Shown here piece after piece: positions 9,314-22,000 of a DNA stretch of 64,000 bases (position 1 is its first letter; each line of letters begins with the position of its first letter). This DNA is from Verrucomicrobia bacterium UBA1200 (lineage in GTDB: Bacteria; Verrucomicrobiota; Kiritimatiellia; RFP12; UBA1067): NCBI GenBank assembly GCA_002309765.1, contig DBXY01000022.1, positions 1 to 64,000 on the forward strand. The letters run 5' to 3'. The notes beneath the pieces are model-generated. The model was not told the DNA's origin. It saw only the letters and a program-made list of their open reading frames with translations, and searched no databases. A program made the translations under genes and the position numbers.

Positions 9314-12300
9314 CTACCTGAACATGATCATCGTTCCCATTACCGGGTAAATACCGTCCGCCGTTTTCCGGAAACCGCATTTGAACGCCCCGTTGGACAC
9401 CCCCCGGAAAGTGAGAGTGTCGAGATTGTCCGGTGTCATGTCTGTCCAGTCGATGACACTTTCGCTGGTGAAAAGACTGCGGTCGCCAAGTTCAACATTG
9501 ACGGTCGCGCCATCTTCAAACCCCACCGTGCGGTTGCCGTCGGTATTGCCAGTACCGGACCACCCATTGGAAACGATACTCCACGGCCCTTCTTTTTCCG
9601 AGAGGTCGATGGTTGATCCGTTCATCAGCTCGCAGCCGTGGAAATAGTCTTTGCCGTCCTCGGCCGTCACGGGAGTGAATGTGCCGTAAACCTTGATCGA
9701 CGCAGCCCCATGGTTGTATCCTCCGGTGTACTGCGCCACGTAGTTACTCACCGAAAGAGTCCCGTTCAGGAAGAGCGCGGACGTCCGCATCAACAGGTTC
9801 ATGTCGGGTGCGCCGCTGGTGGTACCTCCCTCAAGGCGCAAATAGCCACCTTCTGCGCCATCTGTCAACTTATTGAACACTAATGTCCCATTCTCGACCG
9901 GAATCGGTAGATGCAATTGGGATCCGTATTCGAGCGAAACCGTGAGCGTAAACCCCCGGAGGTCGATTTTCTCCGTACCGACAGGCGTGGAGAACGAGGT
10001 CGTGATGTTTTCCGTAGAGCGGAACACCGAATCGGCGGTGAGCGTCACGTTCCCGAAGCCGGACGGATTGTATACGCCTGCCCCACCCCCCATGTTCACG
10101 GTGTTGGCAAGAGTTCCGCCGTTCAGGATGAAACTTTTGTTTGCAAAGCCAAGATTGCCGCGAGCATCGAAGTCAGCGCCAGAGTCCACCGTTATCGTAC
10201 CGCCATCCGGTCCCCAGTAGAAGCTACTTTCAGGACACATTATTCCACTCGGGGCGTATCCAGTTCCTTCGGCTATGAACACGCCGCCCGTAAACGTCTG
10301 GCCGGGACGCGTCATGCCGAGCCAGCCAGCCCCCTCCTTCACGAGCCTGAGGTTGCCGGAAAGCGTAAAGCCGCTGCACTCCAGATACGAATCCTCATAC
10401 GTGACGCCGATGTGCAGCTCGCCTGGCGCGCCGGTGTTGGTGTCGGTCACAGACAGGGTGACGAAGTCGTAGATGTGCCCGTTCGCGGAGGTCGCCGATG
10501 TGGACAGCATGAGCTTGTGCCCGTTCAAGTCCACCGAACCGAGGTTCACGGTGTCGCCCTTGTCCGCCCCCACCGCCCATTCGGCGATACCGCGCCAATC
10601 GCAGTCGGCCGTGAGCCGCACGGAATCAAAGCGGATGGAGTCGCAGACCATCGGCCGCGAAGCGGGAATCTGGATTGCGACGTCGCCCGAGACGTGGACA
10701 GCCGAACTCGCGCCCGGCAGACCGTCCGTCACTACTCTGCCCATGAAGTTCGTGCACGCCCAGTTGCCGGGATTCGTGATGTCGTCGTTCACCGAACCCG
10801 TCCAGTAGGCGATCGCCACGGTCGATTCGCCGGCGCCGTAGTAGATGCCGTTCTCCGTGACGACTGGCCCTATTCCGGCTTCGGCGGTCTCGTCGTCAAA
10901 CTTGAACGTCACCGTATCGATGCCGGCGGGCGCTTCGCTCCAGCTCACGATCTTGTCGCCCATTGAGAGATCGCGTCCGTGCAGGTCAAGCGTCACCGTG
11001 GCGTTCTCCGCGAAGGTGACGATGCGGCTGCCGTCTGCGTCGCCCGTGCCGGTCCAGCCGGTCGCCGTCGTGTCCCAGGCTGCCGACTTCGCCGAAAGAT
11101 CAATCGCCGAACCGTCCTGCATCACGCATCCATGGAAGTACTCGTACCCGTTAGCGTCCACGCCGGCCGGCGTGAATGTGCCATAGACCTTAAGCGGGGC
11201 GGAGCCGTGGTTCCATCTCAGCGTGTACGTCGCCATATAGTTGCTCACAGATAATTCGCCGTATGTCTTGAAGGTGGCACCGCTCATCAAAAGGTTAACT
11301 GTCGGCGAACCGCCGCTTGTGCCGTTGTCGAGAGCGATGTATCCTCCGCTTACTACCGACAGCGTGCCGTTCTCGATGGCGAGCGGCAGACACAAGTCCG
11401 CCCCACTGCTGGCGCCGAGATCCACGATGAGCGTGTACCCGCCAAGGTCGATCTTCTCCGGCGGGTCTCCCGACGCCGTGAAGTGCGTGTGGTACTTCGT
11501 CTGGAAAGTGGAATCGGCCACAAGCTCTACGGTCCCCAGTCCGTCGCCGGTGTTCCTGTTCATGTGCTCGCCGCCGTTCGCGAGCGTGCCGCCCGCTAGT
11601 ACGAACCTCTTCGTGTTGAAATCGTAGTTACCCTTCGTGTCGAACGTCGCGCCCTGCTCCACGCGGATCGTGGTCTTAGAAGGCCCCCAGTAACACTTCG
11701 CCTCGGAATACAGCTTCTGCGCCACGCTTTCGCCCGGCGCGAACGCCGTGCCCTCGGCCACCACCACGCCGCCGGTGAACGTCTGGCCGGCCCTTACGAG
11801 CGCAAGCTTGCCATAACCCTCCTTCACCACCTTCATGTTACCGGTGAGAATCGCGGACGATGTGGCGTTAAGGCCGGACGGAACGGCGAAGTGCAGTTCG
11901 CCGGGATCGCCGGTCGAGGTGTCGGTAATCGTGCCGTCGCCGTATGCGCCAACTATCGTGAGCCTGTGGCCGTTGAGGTCGATGACCGCGGAGGCATCGA
12001 GGCGCAAGATTCCGCGCGCCGTCCAGTCCTCGTCCGCATCAAGCGTGATGTTCCCTTCGATGTACGCGTCGTATGCAACGTCCGTCCCACAGGTGAAGTC
12101 GAGAGACGTGTCCGGCACTCTGCCCAGCAGCGTATCCGCCACCCTGTCGTACAGATACCCCACGCCTTCCTTGCGCACGGGAACGAGGTCCTTGATGATT
12201 CGCTCGCCCTTCGTGAACTGCACCGAGTAGATGCGCACGTTGCCGGTGTCGCCCACGGAGGTGCCGTTGTTGTTGTAGGCGAAAAGGTAGATTGTGTTGG

Positions 12301-12802
12301 TGGCGGCGGTGGACGGCCAGGCTCTTGCAATGGGGAGAGACGCATCTTGGCTGTTGTCCACGCCGACGAGACGACGATTCCTGTCGTTCAGGAAGTTAAA
12401 GAACACATCGTATGTGGAGCCAACAGAAACAGTTGGACGATCAGCGGTAAGTGGATTCTGCGTATCCCAGGAAAGATACGTTCTGCCGCCGGTACACCCG
12501 AAATACCATTTGAAGAAGTTGTAGTTCCGCTTGTCCACAAGCGCCTGGGCTGGATGGTAGCATTGCACGCCGCAGATGGTAGAATCGGACGTGCGAAGCG
12601 GCGTGAAACGCAGCTTTACGCCCATGTCGTTTCCGGGGTAGAGTCCGGTGTCGATGTACGGCACCTTGTTGGCAGCGTTCACCGGCGCCTCAAGATATTC
12701 CACCTGCGCGTCATACGGTTTCTCGGCCATCGCGGCAAACACAAATGCTGCCACAAAGGCAGAAATATACGACATTTTTTCAAACGCTTTTCCCGTCGCC
12801 AT
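9314..12802 (-). CDS. Giant secreted beta-strand-repeat protein with N-terminal LamG-like domain (1162 aa)
   Basis: A signal peptide (ending AFVFAAMA) is followed by a ConA/LamG-like domain (about 27-245) with the VEYLEAP...YIDTGLYPG opening seen in jelly-roll proteins of this type. Two homologous beta-helix blocks of about 450 residues follow. Each has a GELHxxV, a (M/R)L(V)KEG.G.L..(V/T)R.GQTFTGGV(V/F)(V/I)AEGT segment, a YWGP..(T)TI.V..GA.FD..GN segment and a FHGC.(M/L).(D/N)GS.IDLS segment, so the protein arose by internal duplication. GQTFTGG-VVAEGT-type segments are the autotransporter-associated beta-strand repeat. No C-terminal beta-barrel is present; the protein ends in GTMIMFR, like the two other giants here. 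Likely a surface or secreted fibre; no catalytic motif was seen. Confidence 0.75.
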   Translation of the reverse strand: MATGKAFEKMSYISAFVAAFVFAAMAEKPYDAQVEYLEAPVNAANKVPYIDTGLYPGNDMGVKLRFTPLRTSDSTICGVQCYHPAQALVDKRNYNFFKWYFGCTGGRTYLSWDTQNPLTADRPTVSVGSTYDVFFNFLNDRNRRLVGVDNSQDASLPIARAWPSTAATNTIYLFAYNNNGTSVGDTGNVRIYSVQFTKGERIIKDLVPVRKEGVGYLYDRVADTLLGRVPDTSLDFTCGTDVAYDAYIEGNITLDADEDWTARGILRLDASAVIDLNGHRLTIVGAYGDGTITDTSTGDPGELHFAVPSGLNATSSAILTGNMKVVKEGYGKLALVRAGQTFTGGVVVAEGTAFAPGESVAQKLYSEAKCYWGPSKTTIRVEQGATFDTKGNYDFNTKRFVLAGGTLANGGEHMNRNTGDGLGTVELVADSTFQTKYHTHFTASGDPPEKIDLGGYTLIVDLGASSGADLCLPLAIENGTLSVVSGGYIALDNGTSGGSPTVNLLMSGATFKTYGELSVSNYMATYTLRWNHGSAPLKVYGTFTPAGVDANGYEYFHGCVMQDGSAIDLSAKSAAWDTTATGWTGTGDADGSRIVTFAENATVTLDLHGRDLSMGDKIVSWSEAPAGIDTVTFKFDDETAEAGIGPVVTENGIYYGAGESTVAIAYWTGSVNDDITNPGNWACTNFMGRVVTDGLPGASSAVHVSGDVAIQIPASRPMVCDSIRFDSVRLTADCDWRGIAEWAVGADKGDTVNLGSVDLNGHKLMLSTSATSANGHIYDFVTLSVTDTNTGAPGELHIGVTYEDSYLECSGFTLSGNLRLVKEGAGWLGMTRPGQTFTGGVFIAEGTGYAPSGIMCPESSFYWGPDGGTITVDSGADFDARGNLGFANKSFILNGGTLANTVNMGGGAGVYNPSGFGNVTLTADSVFRSTENITTSFSTPVGTEKIDLRGFTLTVSLEYGSQLHLPIPVENGTLVFNKLTDGAEGGYLRLEGGTTSGAPDMNLLMRTSALFLNGTLSVSNYVAQYTGGYNHGAASIKVYGTFTPVTAEDGKDYFHGCELMNGSTIDLSEKEGPWSIVSNGWSGTGNTDGNRTVGFEDGATVNVELGDRSLFTSESVIDWTDMTPDNLDTLTFRGVSNGAFKCGFRKTADGIYPVMGTMIMFR

Positions 12803-12847
12803 GGATTATTCCTTTCCCAAATGGAGTTTTCAAAACCCCCACCCCTC

Positions 12848-12876
12848 CACGCTAAAGACACCATACCTTTAGCGTG
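12848..12876. promoter_or_regulatory. Perfect 10-bp inverted repeat in the leader of the 1162-aa protein gene
   Basis: CACGCTAAAG (12848-12857) and CTTTAGCGTG (12867-12876) are perfect reverse complements around a 9-nt spacer. The site lies 46 bp upstream of the start codon and begins about two bases after the predicted transcription start. It could be a repressor operator or a 5' stabilising hairpin. There is no U-run after it, so it is not a terminator. Confidence 0.6.
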
Positions 12877-12884
12877 ACAAAATA

Positions 12885-12913
12885 AATTTACCAAAATATT
12901 CTCAAAAAAGCAA
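12885..12913 (-). promoter_or_regulatory. Possible promoter of the 1162-aa protein gene
   Basis: On the minus strand TTGCTT (12913-12908) and TAAATT (12890-12885) are 17 bp apart in an AT-rich stretch. Both boxes match the consensus at four of six positions. The predicted start falls next to the inverted repeat at 12848-12876. Confidence 0.4.
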
Positions 12914-12956
12914 AAGGAAAACGCAGTGCTAGCGCGGGTATAAGCCAGAACCTAAA

Positions 12957-12989
12957 CCGCACGCCGGCTTTTGATTGGTCGGCGCGCGG
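12957..12989 (-). terminator. Rho-independent-type terminator after the 3215-aa protein gene
   Basis: Read on the minus strand, CCGCGCGCCG pairs with CGGCGTGCGG (one G-U pair) around a 13-nt loop, and TTTAGGTT follows. It begins 14 bp after the stop codon of the giant gene and so separates it from the next giant gene. Confidence 0.6.
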
Positions 12990-13002
12990 CTCGGTTATCA
13001 GT

Positions 13003-16000
13003 TTACCACAGGATCATCAAAGTGCCGCCGGCCAGCGGGTCAACCAGATAAAGTTTGCCGTTGGCGACTTCGCAATGGATTACGGCGGCGCGCTTGCTGA
13101 CAAACTCGTTGTCCGCGCCGGCGACCGACAGCGAAACCGGCAGCGCACGGGCTGCGGCATCGGTCATGCCCATCGCATTGCCAAGAACATAGCTACTGCG
13201 GTTCGGCGTACCGCTGAACTCGCAAACCACGCCGGACAAGCCGGCCAGCGTGTCGGCGGCGGCGTTTTCGAATTTGACGCTCTCGTAATCCGTGCCAGCA
13301 CCGGTAACGCCCAGCTTACCGCCGTTGAAAACGAACTTGCCGGACAAGGTTCCGGAACCGAAGACCGTTCCGGTAACCGGATAGGCGGCAGGGCCGTCGT
13401 TGGTCAGCTTGGATTCACTATTGAGGGTGCTGACGCCGGCCAACCCGAAGAACGGGGTGACGCCGATCTGGAAGTTGTCTTCGTCGAACGCCACGTAATC
13501 CGCCCCATTAACGGAAACCGCGACCATCGCCGCGCTCGCGATGCCGGACTGCCCGTTATTGCCGTATCCGCCCGACGTGTCGCCAAAATACAGCTCAAAC
13601 TCATGCCAGCCCGGAGTGGCAACCCAGATCGCATAGCTGCTATAGGTGTAGGTAGGCACGCCCGCGACCAGCTTGCCGTCAAACAGCACCGCGCTGAAGT
13701 CGTCATGCCCGCACTTCACCTGCCATACCCCGGCTTGGGATTCCGGGATGAAGAAATTGCCGGTCATGCGATTGCGGGAGAGCTGCTGGTAGGCGGTCTT
13801 GAACTCCGCCGATGCCGCGGCGTTACTCATCTTGACCGAATTGGTGGTGATCATGTTGTCGTAATCTTCAATCGGGAAATCGATAATGCTGGAAAAGTCA
13901 CTGATCGAATCGCTGTTGAAGGTTGACACCAGCCAGTTGCCGGAATACTTCTTGTGCCACCAGTTGACCGAAGTCCACGGGCGCATCACCAATGTGTCGG
14001 TGTCAAACTTGGTGTAGTTCGACGCCGTAGTTCCGCCGTCCGATCCGATGCGGTATCCCAACCCCATCGTGGTGCTCCAACCGGTCGGCCCCTGCCCGCC
14101 GTAACCGTCGCAAGCGGCAACGATAAACTGGTGCCAGCCGGAGGACAACGCGATGTTTCCGGTGGCTATCGAGCAATCGGAAGCGGGATCGACCACGCGG
14201 GTACCGTCAATCCACAGCACGATGCGGTCATCCCACTGGCCGCAGAAGTACCACACGCCGCTCTTTCCCTGCGGCACCAGAAATTCGCCGCGGTAAGCGT
14301 AGCAGTGATAGCTCGGACCGGTTGAATGCTTGGTCTGGTGGATATAATAGAGATCCGTCGCGAAGTGCGTGAAACAGTTGGTGGTGAGCAGACCGTCAAT
14401 GGTCTGGCTGCCGCTGTAGCACTCCACCAAATTGGTTGACGCCGCATACACCCGCGCCTGCGCGCCGGTGTCCAGATCCAAGCCGCCAGCGAAGCCGGCC
14501 GCGCCGTAAAGTTGCGCGTCAACCCCGGATCCGACCGTCCAGTGACCATGCGGGATACCCATACTGTAACGGCTCGACTGGAACGCGCCGGTACCCTCCA
14601 GCGTTACGTCGGACCATCCTTTGAGGCCGGTGCGAAGGTTGAAGGTATGCCCCTGCGGGTTGATGGTGACCGAACCGGCGTTGGAGCCTTTATCACCGAA
14701 CGCGATGTCCACACCCGGCGAACGCTGCGAATTGCTGTCCACCGTATCGGCCGTCACGTTGATGGTTCCGTTATTCAGGCGGAAAAGCGGACCGGATTCG
14801 TTAATGTGGGTCTTAAGCACTTCGTTACCCGCACTGGAACTGGCATAGCCGAAGAAGCCGTGCAAGAAACCGCCCTCGCCGATGTTCAGCGTGCCGCCGT
14901 TCATCTGGAACACGGAGTCATGTTTCTTTACCCCGTTCACGCCATTGTAGCGGCGGCGCCCGACCACACCGTAAAGGGTGACCGTGGAACCGGGCTGCAT
15001 CTCGAAATCGGCGTAAGTGCCGGACCAGCCGTTAAAGAAGTACCCGTTGGGCACCGAGAATTCACCGCCGTCGCCGACAATCAACTTGTGCTGGCGGGTC
15101 TCGGTGGAGGTGGTGTCGCTTATGGTCGCCGCCACGCTTTCAACGCCGTGGTTCGCGGCAGTGACCGTGAGCTTGGCGCCGTTACGCAACTCAATGCGTC
15201 CGGCCTGATAGTTCGACCCGGAACCGGTTCCAAGACGTTCAACCGTGATTGAACCGCCATTGAACAGCACATTACCGGCGTAAGTGCCGCCGCCAAGGTA
15301 GAGATATGAAGCTATCCAATTGTCGGCGTTGTTGACCGTAATCATCGGAATCTCGTCAATTGAAGTTCCGGCATCGGTCTTGGCCTCGATCCAAATCTTC
15401 GCCTTCGGCGCGTTGATTTTAGTCTTAGCGCCGTCAACCACCGAATCCTCCGACGTACGGAAGTAGATGCTTCCCGTTGATTCGCCGGCGATGTCGTAGT
15501 GCTCAAACTGCGGGATACCGTCCGCGCCGTCTTGCCCGAGGTACAGATTTCCGGCGGCAAAATCAATGGTGTTGGTGGTCAGCGACAACGACTCGGTGCT
15601 GCCGTCATCCTGCCAGTAAACCGTGCCGGCGGTCTGCCGAATGGAGCCGCGGTTTTCCAAACCGCCCAGGAAGGTTACGGTGGAACCGCCGCTCAACAGC
15701 AGCGTCGCGCCCTCCTCCACCACCACCGGGAGATAAATCGTGCTGGTCCCGGATTTGCCCAAGATCGACGCGGTCGCGCCGGTCTTGACCGTAATGGTGC
15801 CGCTGCCGGTCAAAGTGCCGCCCCAAAGGTCGAACCTCGAACCGTTCAGCATCTCCATGCCGTTTTCAAGTTCCCACGTCGTTGCCCCCTCGACGCCGAT
15901 CACCGAATCCTCGGCGACCACAATCTTACCCAGCACCGCATCGGCGCCAAGGAAGTTGAGGCCCTGATTGGCGGTAGTCTTCAGCCGGTCGGTCAGCGTC

Positions 16001-19000
16001 TTTCCGGGACCGTACATCAGCGGACGCCCGGTGTATTTGCGCCCGCCCCAGCTATTGCGGAGGTCCATACGCCCGATACCGCCGATGGTGGCGTCCGCAT
16101 CAAGATACACGCGCCCCAACGCGGAGAACCACCGCGAGAAGCCGTTGTTGACAATCGCGCCCTCGCCGTCCGGACCGGCTCCCGAAATATGGATCTCCTT
16201 GTCATAGCACAAACTGCCGCGAACCGCATTGTTGTCGGCCCCTTCCTGAGAGTAGTTAAGGTCAATCTGGCCGCCGTTTTCAATCGTGATCACCCCGTCG
16301 GTTCCCGCGCCCAATGCCGAAGTCAATGCGTTAAACCCGAGTTTGACGGTACCGCCCCTGATGGTGATGTCGTCGGAAACAATGCCGCCGCCGTCAATGG
16401 TGACGGTTGTTCCGCTGGTCAGGTTGAACGCCACCGAGTCGGCAACGATCTGGCCATTGCCGGTGAAGGTGTAATTTTTGCTGCCGGAGATTTCAACTGT
16501 CGATGCCTGCACGCTGCACGGCACCGAAACCTCGGTGTAAGCGATCGGATCTTTGGAATCAAACACCAGTGCCGCCCCCGGTATCATGGGGTATAGTCCG
16601 GTATCGGTGGCATCGGAACCATTCTTCCACGCTTCGTCCGCCTCGGATACCGTGGCGGAGGCGTCTTGCGGCCGCCACACCAAAGTATCCAGTCCGGAAA
16701 GGTCCAGCTCCTCCGCCACGCTGCGGGTCCAGATTTCGATCTTCGCCACTTCATAGGCGTAGGTGTCGAGCGTAACCAGCGTGGACAGGTCATTGCGCGA
16801 GGTGAATGTCCAGTCCATCGACCCCTTGGTCTGGCAGGCGTAGTTGCCAAGACCGATCTGGTGCGCACCGGTCGCGCGCCAGCGGTTGAACACGAACAGC
16901 ACCTGCGCCGGGTTGCGCGCGCCGGTCAGGGAACGGTGGACCTGCATGCAAGCGAAATCGCCGGAATAGCTGCAAGTGTCGCTCCAGTCGTACCCGTAAG
17001 TGTTGGCGGGCGCGCCGGCCAAATCGCTCTTCGCGTTACCGTAGTTGTACGGCCAGAACTCGACCCAGCCGCCCACAGTGTTGTCGGTCGGCTCCACGGT
17101 GTCAATTCCCGGCATATTGCTTATAATATGCATAGATCCCACCTGCTGCTGGCTCACCGTGTTGAGCGGCACGCCAACGGAGTCGATAGTGCGGTCGCCG
17201 AACGCGCTCATATCCACCCACAGCCAACGGACACGGTCGGCGTAATCGGTGATGTAGGTGTTCTTACGCTTCAACTCGATGTAGTAGCCCACGCGAGCCA
17301 GGTCTTCCGTAGCGCCCTCGTTGGCGGAATAATCCTCGTAAGGAACCTCCCCGCCCATAACCATTCCGGCTTCGCGGGTGGCGTCGTAAACGCGGGCCAG
17401 CTTGAAGCCGTTGCGATATCCGGCCGGCACGTTGTTGAGCGACCCGGAAACCGTATCCGGTGCCTCATGTTGCGGCAAGCCGTTCGCCAGCGCTAGCTGA
17501 ATCACGCGGGCGTATTCTTCGGCCATCGCGTCCTCTCCCGGCCAATCCGGATGCAGGTCGGTGGCGCTGTAGAAGTTGCCGTCGATGTATTGGTTGTTAA
17601 TGTCATAGCGAGGGCAAACGCCGTAGAGATCCGCGAAGAATACGCGGTTTGCCGGGAAAATCACGCCGCCTTCGATGGCGTTCTTCATCAACGCGTTGAA
17701 CCCGGTGACCTCGGCGTTCTTGGTTTCATCGGCGATATTCAGCACCGCACCGCAAACCACCTTGCAGTTGCTTTGGGTAAGGATCTTCTCCATCAGCTCC
17801 AGCCAAGCGGCGTAAAGTTCATTGGCGGTTACACCGTCGCTGTTGATATCGTTGGTGCCGATCTTCAGCAACAGCACATCCACATCACCGGCCTGATCCA
17901 ACTCGGTCTCGATGGCGTCCAGCACGCCCGCGCCGGCCCCGGTAATCAACCGGCGGGCGCTCACTCCGGAGTGCCATACCCACTCTTCCGGCATGGTCGC
18001 GCCGGCTTCGTCATAACTCTCGATATTCCAAAGACCGGTGGAAACGGGGTCATAACCCGCCGCGCAGAGTCGTTTCATCAGAGGAATGCGCCAGTTGCCG
18101 TAAGAGGACTGGCTGCCCTGGGTGATGGAGTCGCCCACCGGCATCACGCGCACCACCGGGTACACGGCGGTGGTGTCGAGATCGAGCCAAAGCCGTCCGC
18201 CGGTTTCTGTTTGCTCCTCGTAAAGCGCGGGACTTGCTCCCGAAGCGCTGAAGGTATCGAAAAGCGATGAGAGGTCGGTACTCGCGTCGAGGTGACCGTT
18301 GTCCCAGGTTAGCAACAGGAACCGTCCGGCGGTGTAACCGGAATACTTGCCGTCCAAAGCGATCTTGGCACCGGCCGCAAACGACGGCGCGGTCTGGAGT
18401 CGGATGGACGCTTTGAGCGGATCTATCACCAGCTTACCGGCCGAACCGAAATCTAAGGTCTTCAGGTAAAACGCCCCGACGGAGTTGAATCCGTATGCGC
18501 CGTCCAGCAGCACGGTGGTCGCGTTTAACGAAACCGGGTCGGTCCCGCCATAGGTGAAGTAGCGGGTTGAACCGCCGTTAGCCGGGAGGCACAGGGTTGC
18601 GCCGGTAAGGTCCGTCACCCCCGACCAATTGCCAATCGTGGCGAAGGCACTGTCCACCGCGCCCGACCAAGTGCCGTCGGCGTAATCGCTGCGCGAAGCG
18701 GGCGCGTTGTATTTCGCCCAGAACTCGATGCGCTTCACCGAATATGCGGCGGTACTGTGGATCTTTGCATCTCCGGTACCGTACAGGAAAGTGCGGTCGA
18801 AACTGGCGTTGGAGTTGAATACCCGATCGGCAAAGTTGCCGAACCCAATACCCGAGAAATCGGTGTGGCTGCTGCCCCAACGGTTGAACACAAACAGCGC
18901 CTCGGCGGGCAGAACGTCATAACTGGCGAACTTGCGGAAGATCTGGAAGCAGCCGTGGCCGCTGGCATTGGCGGTGGCGAGCGTATCGTTCCAGTCGTAC

Positions 19001-22000
19001 GACTTGGTCCAATACTCATCGGTGACGCCGGCCACGCTCACCGCGGGCTGACTGTAGTTGACCGGGTTGAACTCGATAAAGCCGGTCACGCTGTCATCGT
19101 TCGCGGCAACCAGACTCACACCGGCGTAGTCGCTCCAAACATGAAGTTTGGTCACGGCCTGCTGCTTGCGCTGCGCGTGGGTTACCGGCAAGGAGATGGC
19201 GTCAAACGTATTGCCGGGCGCGTCCATGTCAATCCACATGGTCTTCATCTCGTCAGTGTCGGCCCGGAGCAGTTCGATGTAATAACCGGCTTTGGTAATG
19301 CCGGTTTTCGGCAACAGCGCCTGATAAGAATACGGCACCGCCCCGACGCTTTGGGTGAAGTACGGGTTGTCCGCCAGGTCCAGCGTCGCCAACTTGGAGT
19401 ATCCGGCGGTGTACTCGTCCGGCACATTGTTCTTCGCGCCAAACGCCCGCGGGACGAACTCGTACGTCTCGCCTGAATTGATCGCCCCGGACAGATCTTC
19501 CACCGCGCCGATAGTCAAGGTGTACCCGGTCTTGGCCACCAACTCGTCGGAAAGCGCGTAAGTAACGGTGCGGCCGTCGTCGGACAGCGTTGCCCCAGAA
19601 AGCGTAATCGCGGATCCGCTTCCGGTTTCGGCCAGCGCCGCCGTGGCGGGAACCGCCGCGACCGGTTTGTTGAAGGTCACCGACAGCGTCTTGGAATCCA
19701 ACGCCGGCGGATTGCACACCTTGAGGATGGACGGCGCGCCGAGTTTACCCGCCAGCGTGGCCAGAGTAAGCAACTTGTCGCGCAACGCATCCGCCACCAA
19801 ATCGTTACCCGCGACCGACAGCAGCCAGTTGGTTCTCCAAGTGGTGGTGTTTACGGCGATCAGCGCATCCAAATCCACCAGCACCACCCGGCCGGCCGGG
19901 AATCCGCCCTGCGCCTCGGTTAGGGAGATGTAGTCGCGAATCTTGGTGTTCAAAGTGCTGCGGGCCGTCTTCTGGAAAGAGTAGTTGGCATCGTTAAACC
20001 CCAATCCGGTGAAGGTGTCCGTCATAACCGTGGTGGCAATGATGGTGGTATTGGGCAGCTCGGCAAGGATACGTTTGCAGGTTTCTTTCCAGTGGCTGAA
20101 GGTCAGATCGCCGTCATAGGAGCTTCCCCAATAGGAGAAAGTCCCGAGCTGAACGATGGTGAAGTCCGGTTCCTGCGCGGCGGCGCAGTGGGATTCCAAA
20201 CCGTCAAGCAGACCGGAATAGGAAATGGTGGTCTTATAGGAAAGCGCTCCCAGCCCGGTGTGGCGGATCCATGCGTCGCGCGCGTTCGCGCCGGTCGGAT
20301 CGGCCGCCGCCACGGTGCGGGCGCCGGTCATCCGGACATTCCAACCTTCCAGCGAAAGTTTCTGCGCCAGCTGAATGCGCCAACTGGGTGCGGTACTGAT
20401 CCGCTCGTCGCCCACCGCCCAAATCTTAATCGGCTTGGCGGCGGATTCCGCGGCAGTCTTGACGTGCAGCTTGACGTCGTAAGTGCCGCAAATCAGCTCC
20501 GTCTCGTAAGGGCAGCCCTCGATTTTAAGTTTCGGGGCGCCGTAACCGGAAGCGGCGGTAGTCCAGCTGGCCAGCGTGTAAACGCCCGGCGTCAGCGTCT
20601 CGCCCAACTCGGCGGGAATGTCGAAAACCGTCTGGTCGCACACGCACACCGTGGTTCCGGTGATCAGCGGCAACGCCAGCTCGACCGACTTGGTGAGTTT
20701 CAATGCGGTGCCGGTGTTGACCACCGACCAGCCTTCGGGAACACCCGCCACGGCGGGAATGCCGGACACCGCCTTGCCGGCGGTCAGAATGGTGATTTCA
20801 TCGCCTTGCGGATTACCGCCGGAAAAGAGCGCGGAAACATCCAGCGTGGCGGCTCCCGCCACGGTCACGCTACCCGCCACGGTGATTTGGCTTGCCCCGG
20901 CGGGCAAGACCAGCGTGGAACCGACGTTAAAGGTGAGGTTGCCGCACGGGAAATCCGAAATCCCGGTGAAAGTTCCGGCGAGTTTGAGCGTCGCGCCGTC
21001 GGCCGAGCCGGTAACGGCGGAGCCAGGCTCCATTTCGCAGTCCGCCAGCGTAATGGTGGCGCCGCGGTCGGGATTGGGAATGCTGAGGTCCAGCGTGGCA
21101 CCGGACTTGAAAACCGTCCGCGGGTTCACCGTAAGCGAACCGTTGGCCGCCAAGGAACCCTCGGAAACGATAAATCTGCCGGTTCCGGTCATGGTGGTGT
21201 TAGCCGGCATCAACCGCCCGGAGCCAATCTTGGTCAAGGTGTATGCGCCCAACTCCCAAGTGATGGCGTTGTAACTGCTGTTGATGAACACCAGCTGACT
21301 GCTGCCGCCCACGGATGTGTTGCCGGCAAGCGTTAAAGCCGCCAACGGAGTGGCTTGGTTGTAGTTGGGTCCGGCTTCACCGTTGTTCTGAATCGCGCCG
21401 TTGCCGTCCCAGCCGTTGCCCGACACGGAACAGCTTTTCGCCACGTAACCGCCGCCAATGCTGTTCACGTCAATGGTTGCGCCGTTCTTAATCTGCACCG
21501 GCACCGCGTTCCCGAGGGCGTTTTTGTTGGTGAGCTTCACGCAACCCTCGGCCACCACCACGCCGCCGGTTATGCTGGTGTTGTTACCGCTGTTACCCAG
21601 CACCAGCAGACCCTTGCCGGTCTTGGTCAAAATCACATTGCTGGTGCTCGGCCCGTCACGGTTGATGGCAGCGCTGTTGGTGGATACCACGCCTTCCGGC
21701 ACACTATGATTATAAGCGTCCACGTAGTGCCAGTAGGTCCCGATCATGTGTCCGGAGGTGGTGATGGAACGGGCATGGAAATAACCGCCGTTGGAACTGG
21801 TGATCGTAGTCCCGACATCGCCCACAAAATCCGTCCGAACCCCGTAGGTGTGGGCATTCTTGCTACCGCCGTGAATGTAAAACGTGCCGCGTTTCAGGTG
21901 AACGGTTCCTTCGCCGATTGTGCAGTTGATCACATGGAAGATGTCAGACTGGCTGTCCATCTCCACATTGAGGGTGTGGCCGTTTAGCGCCAGCCGGGTG

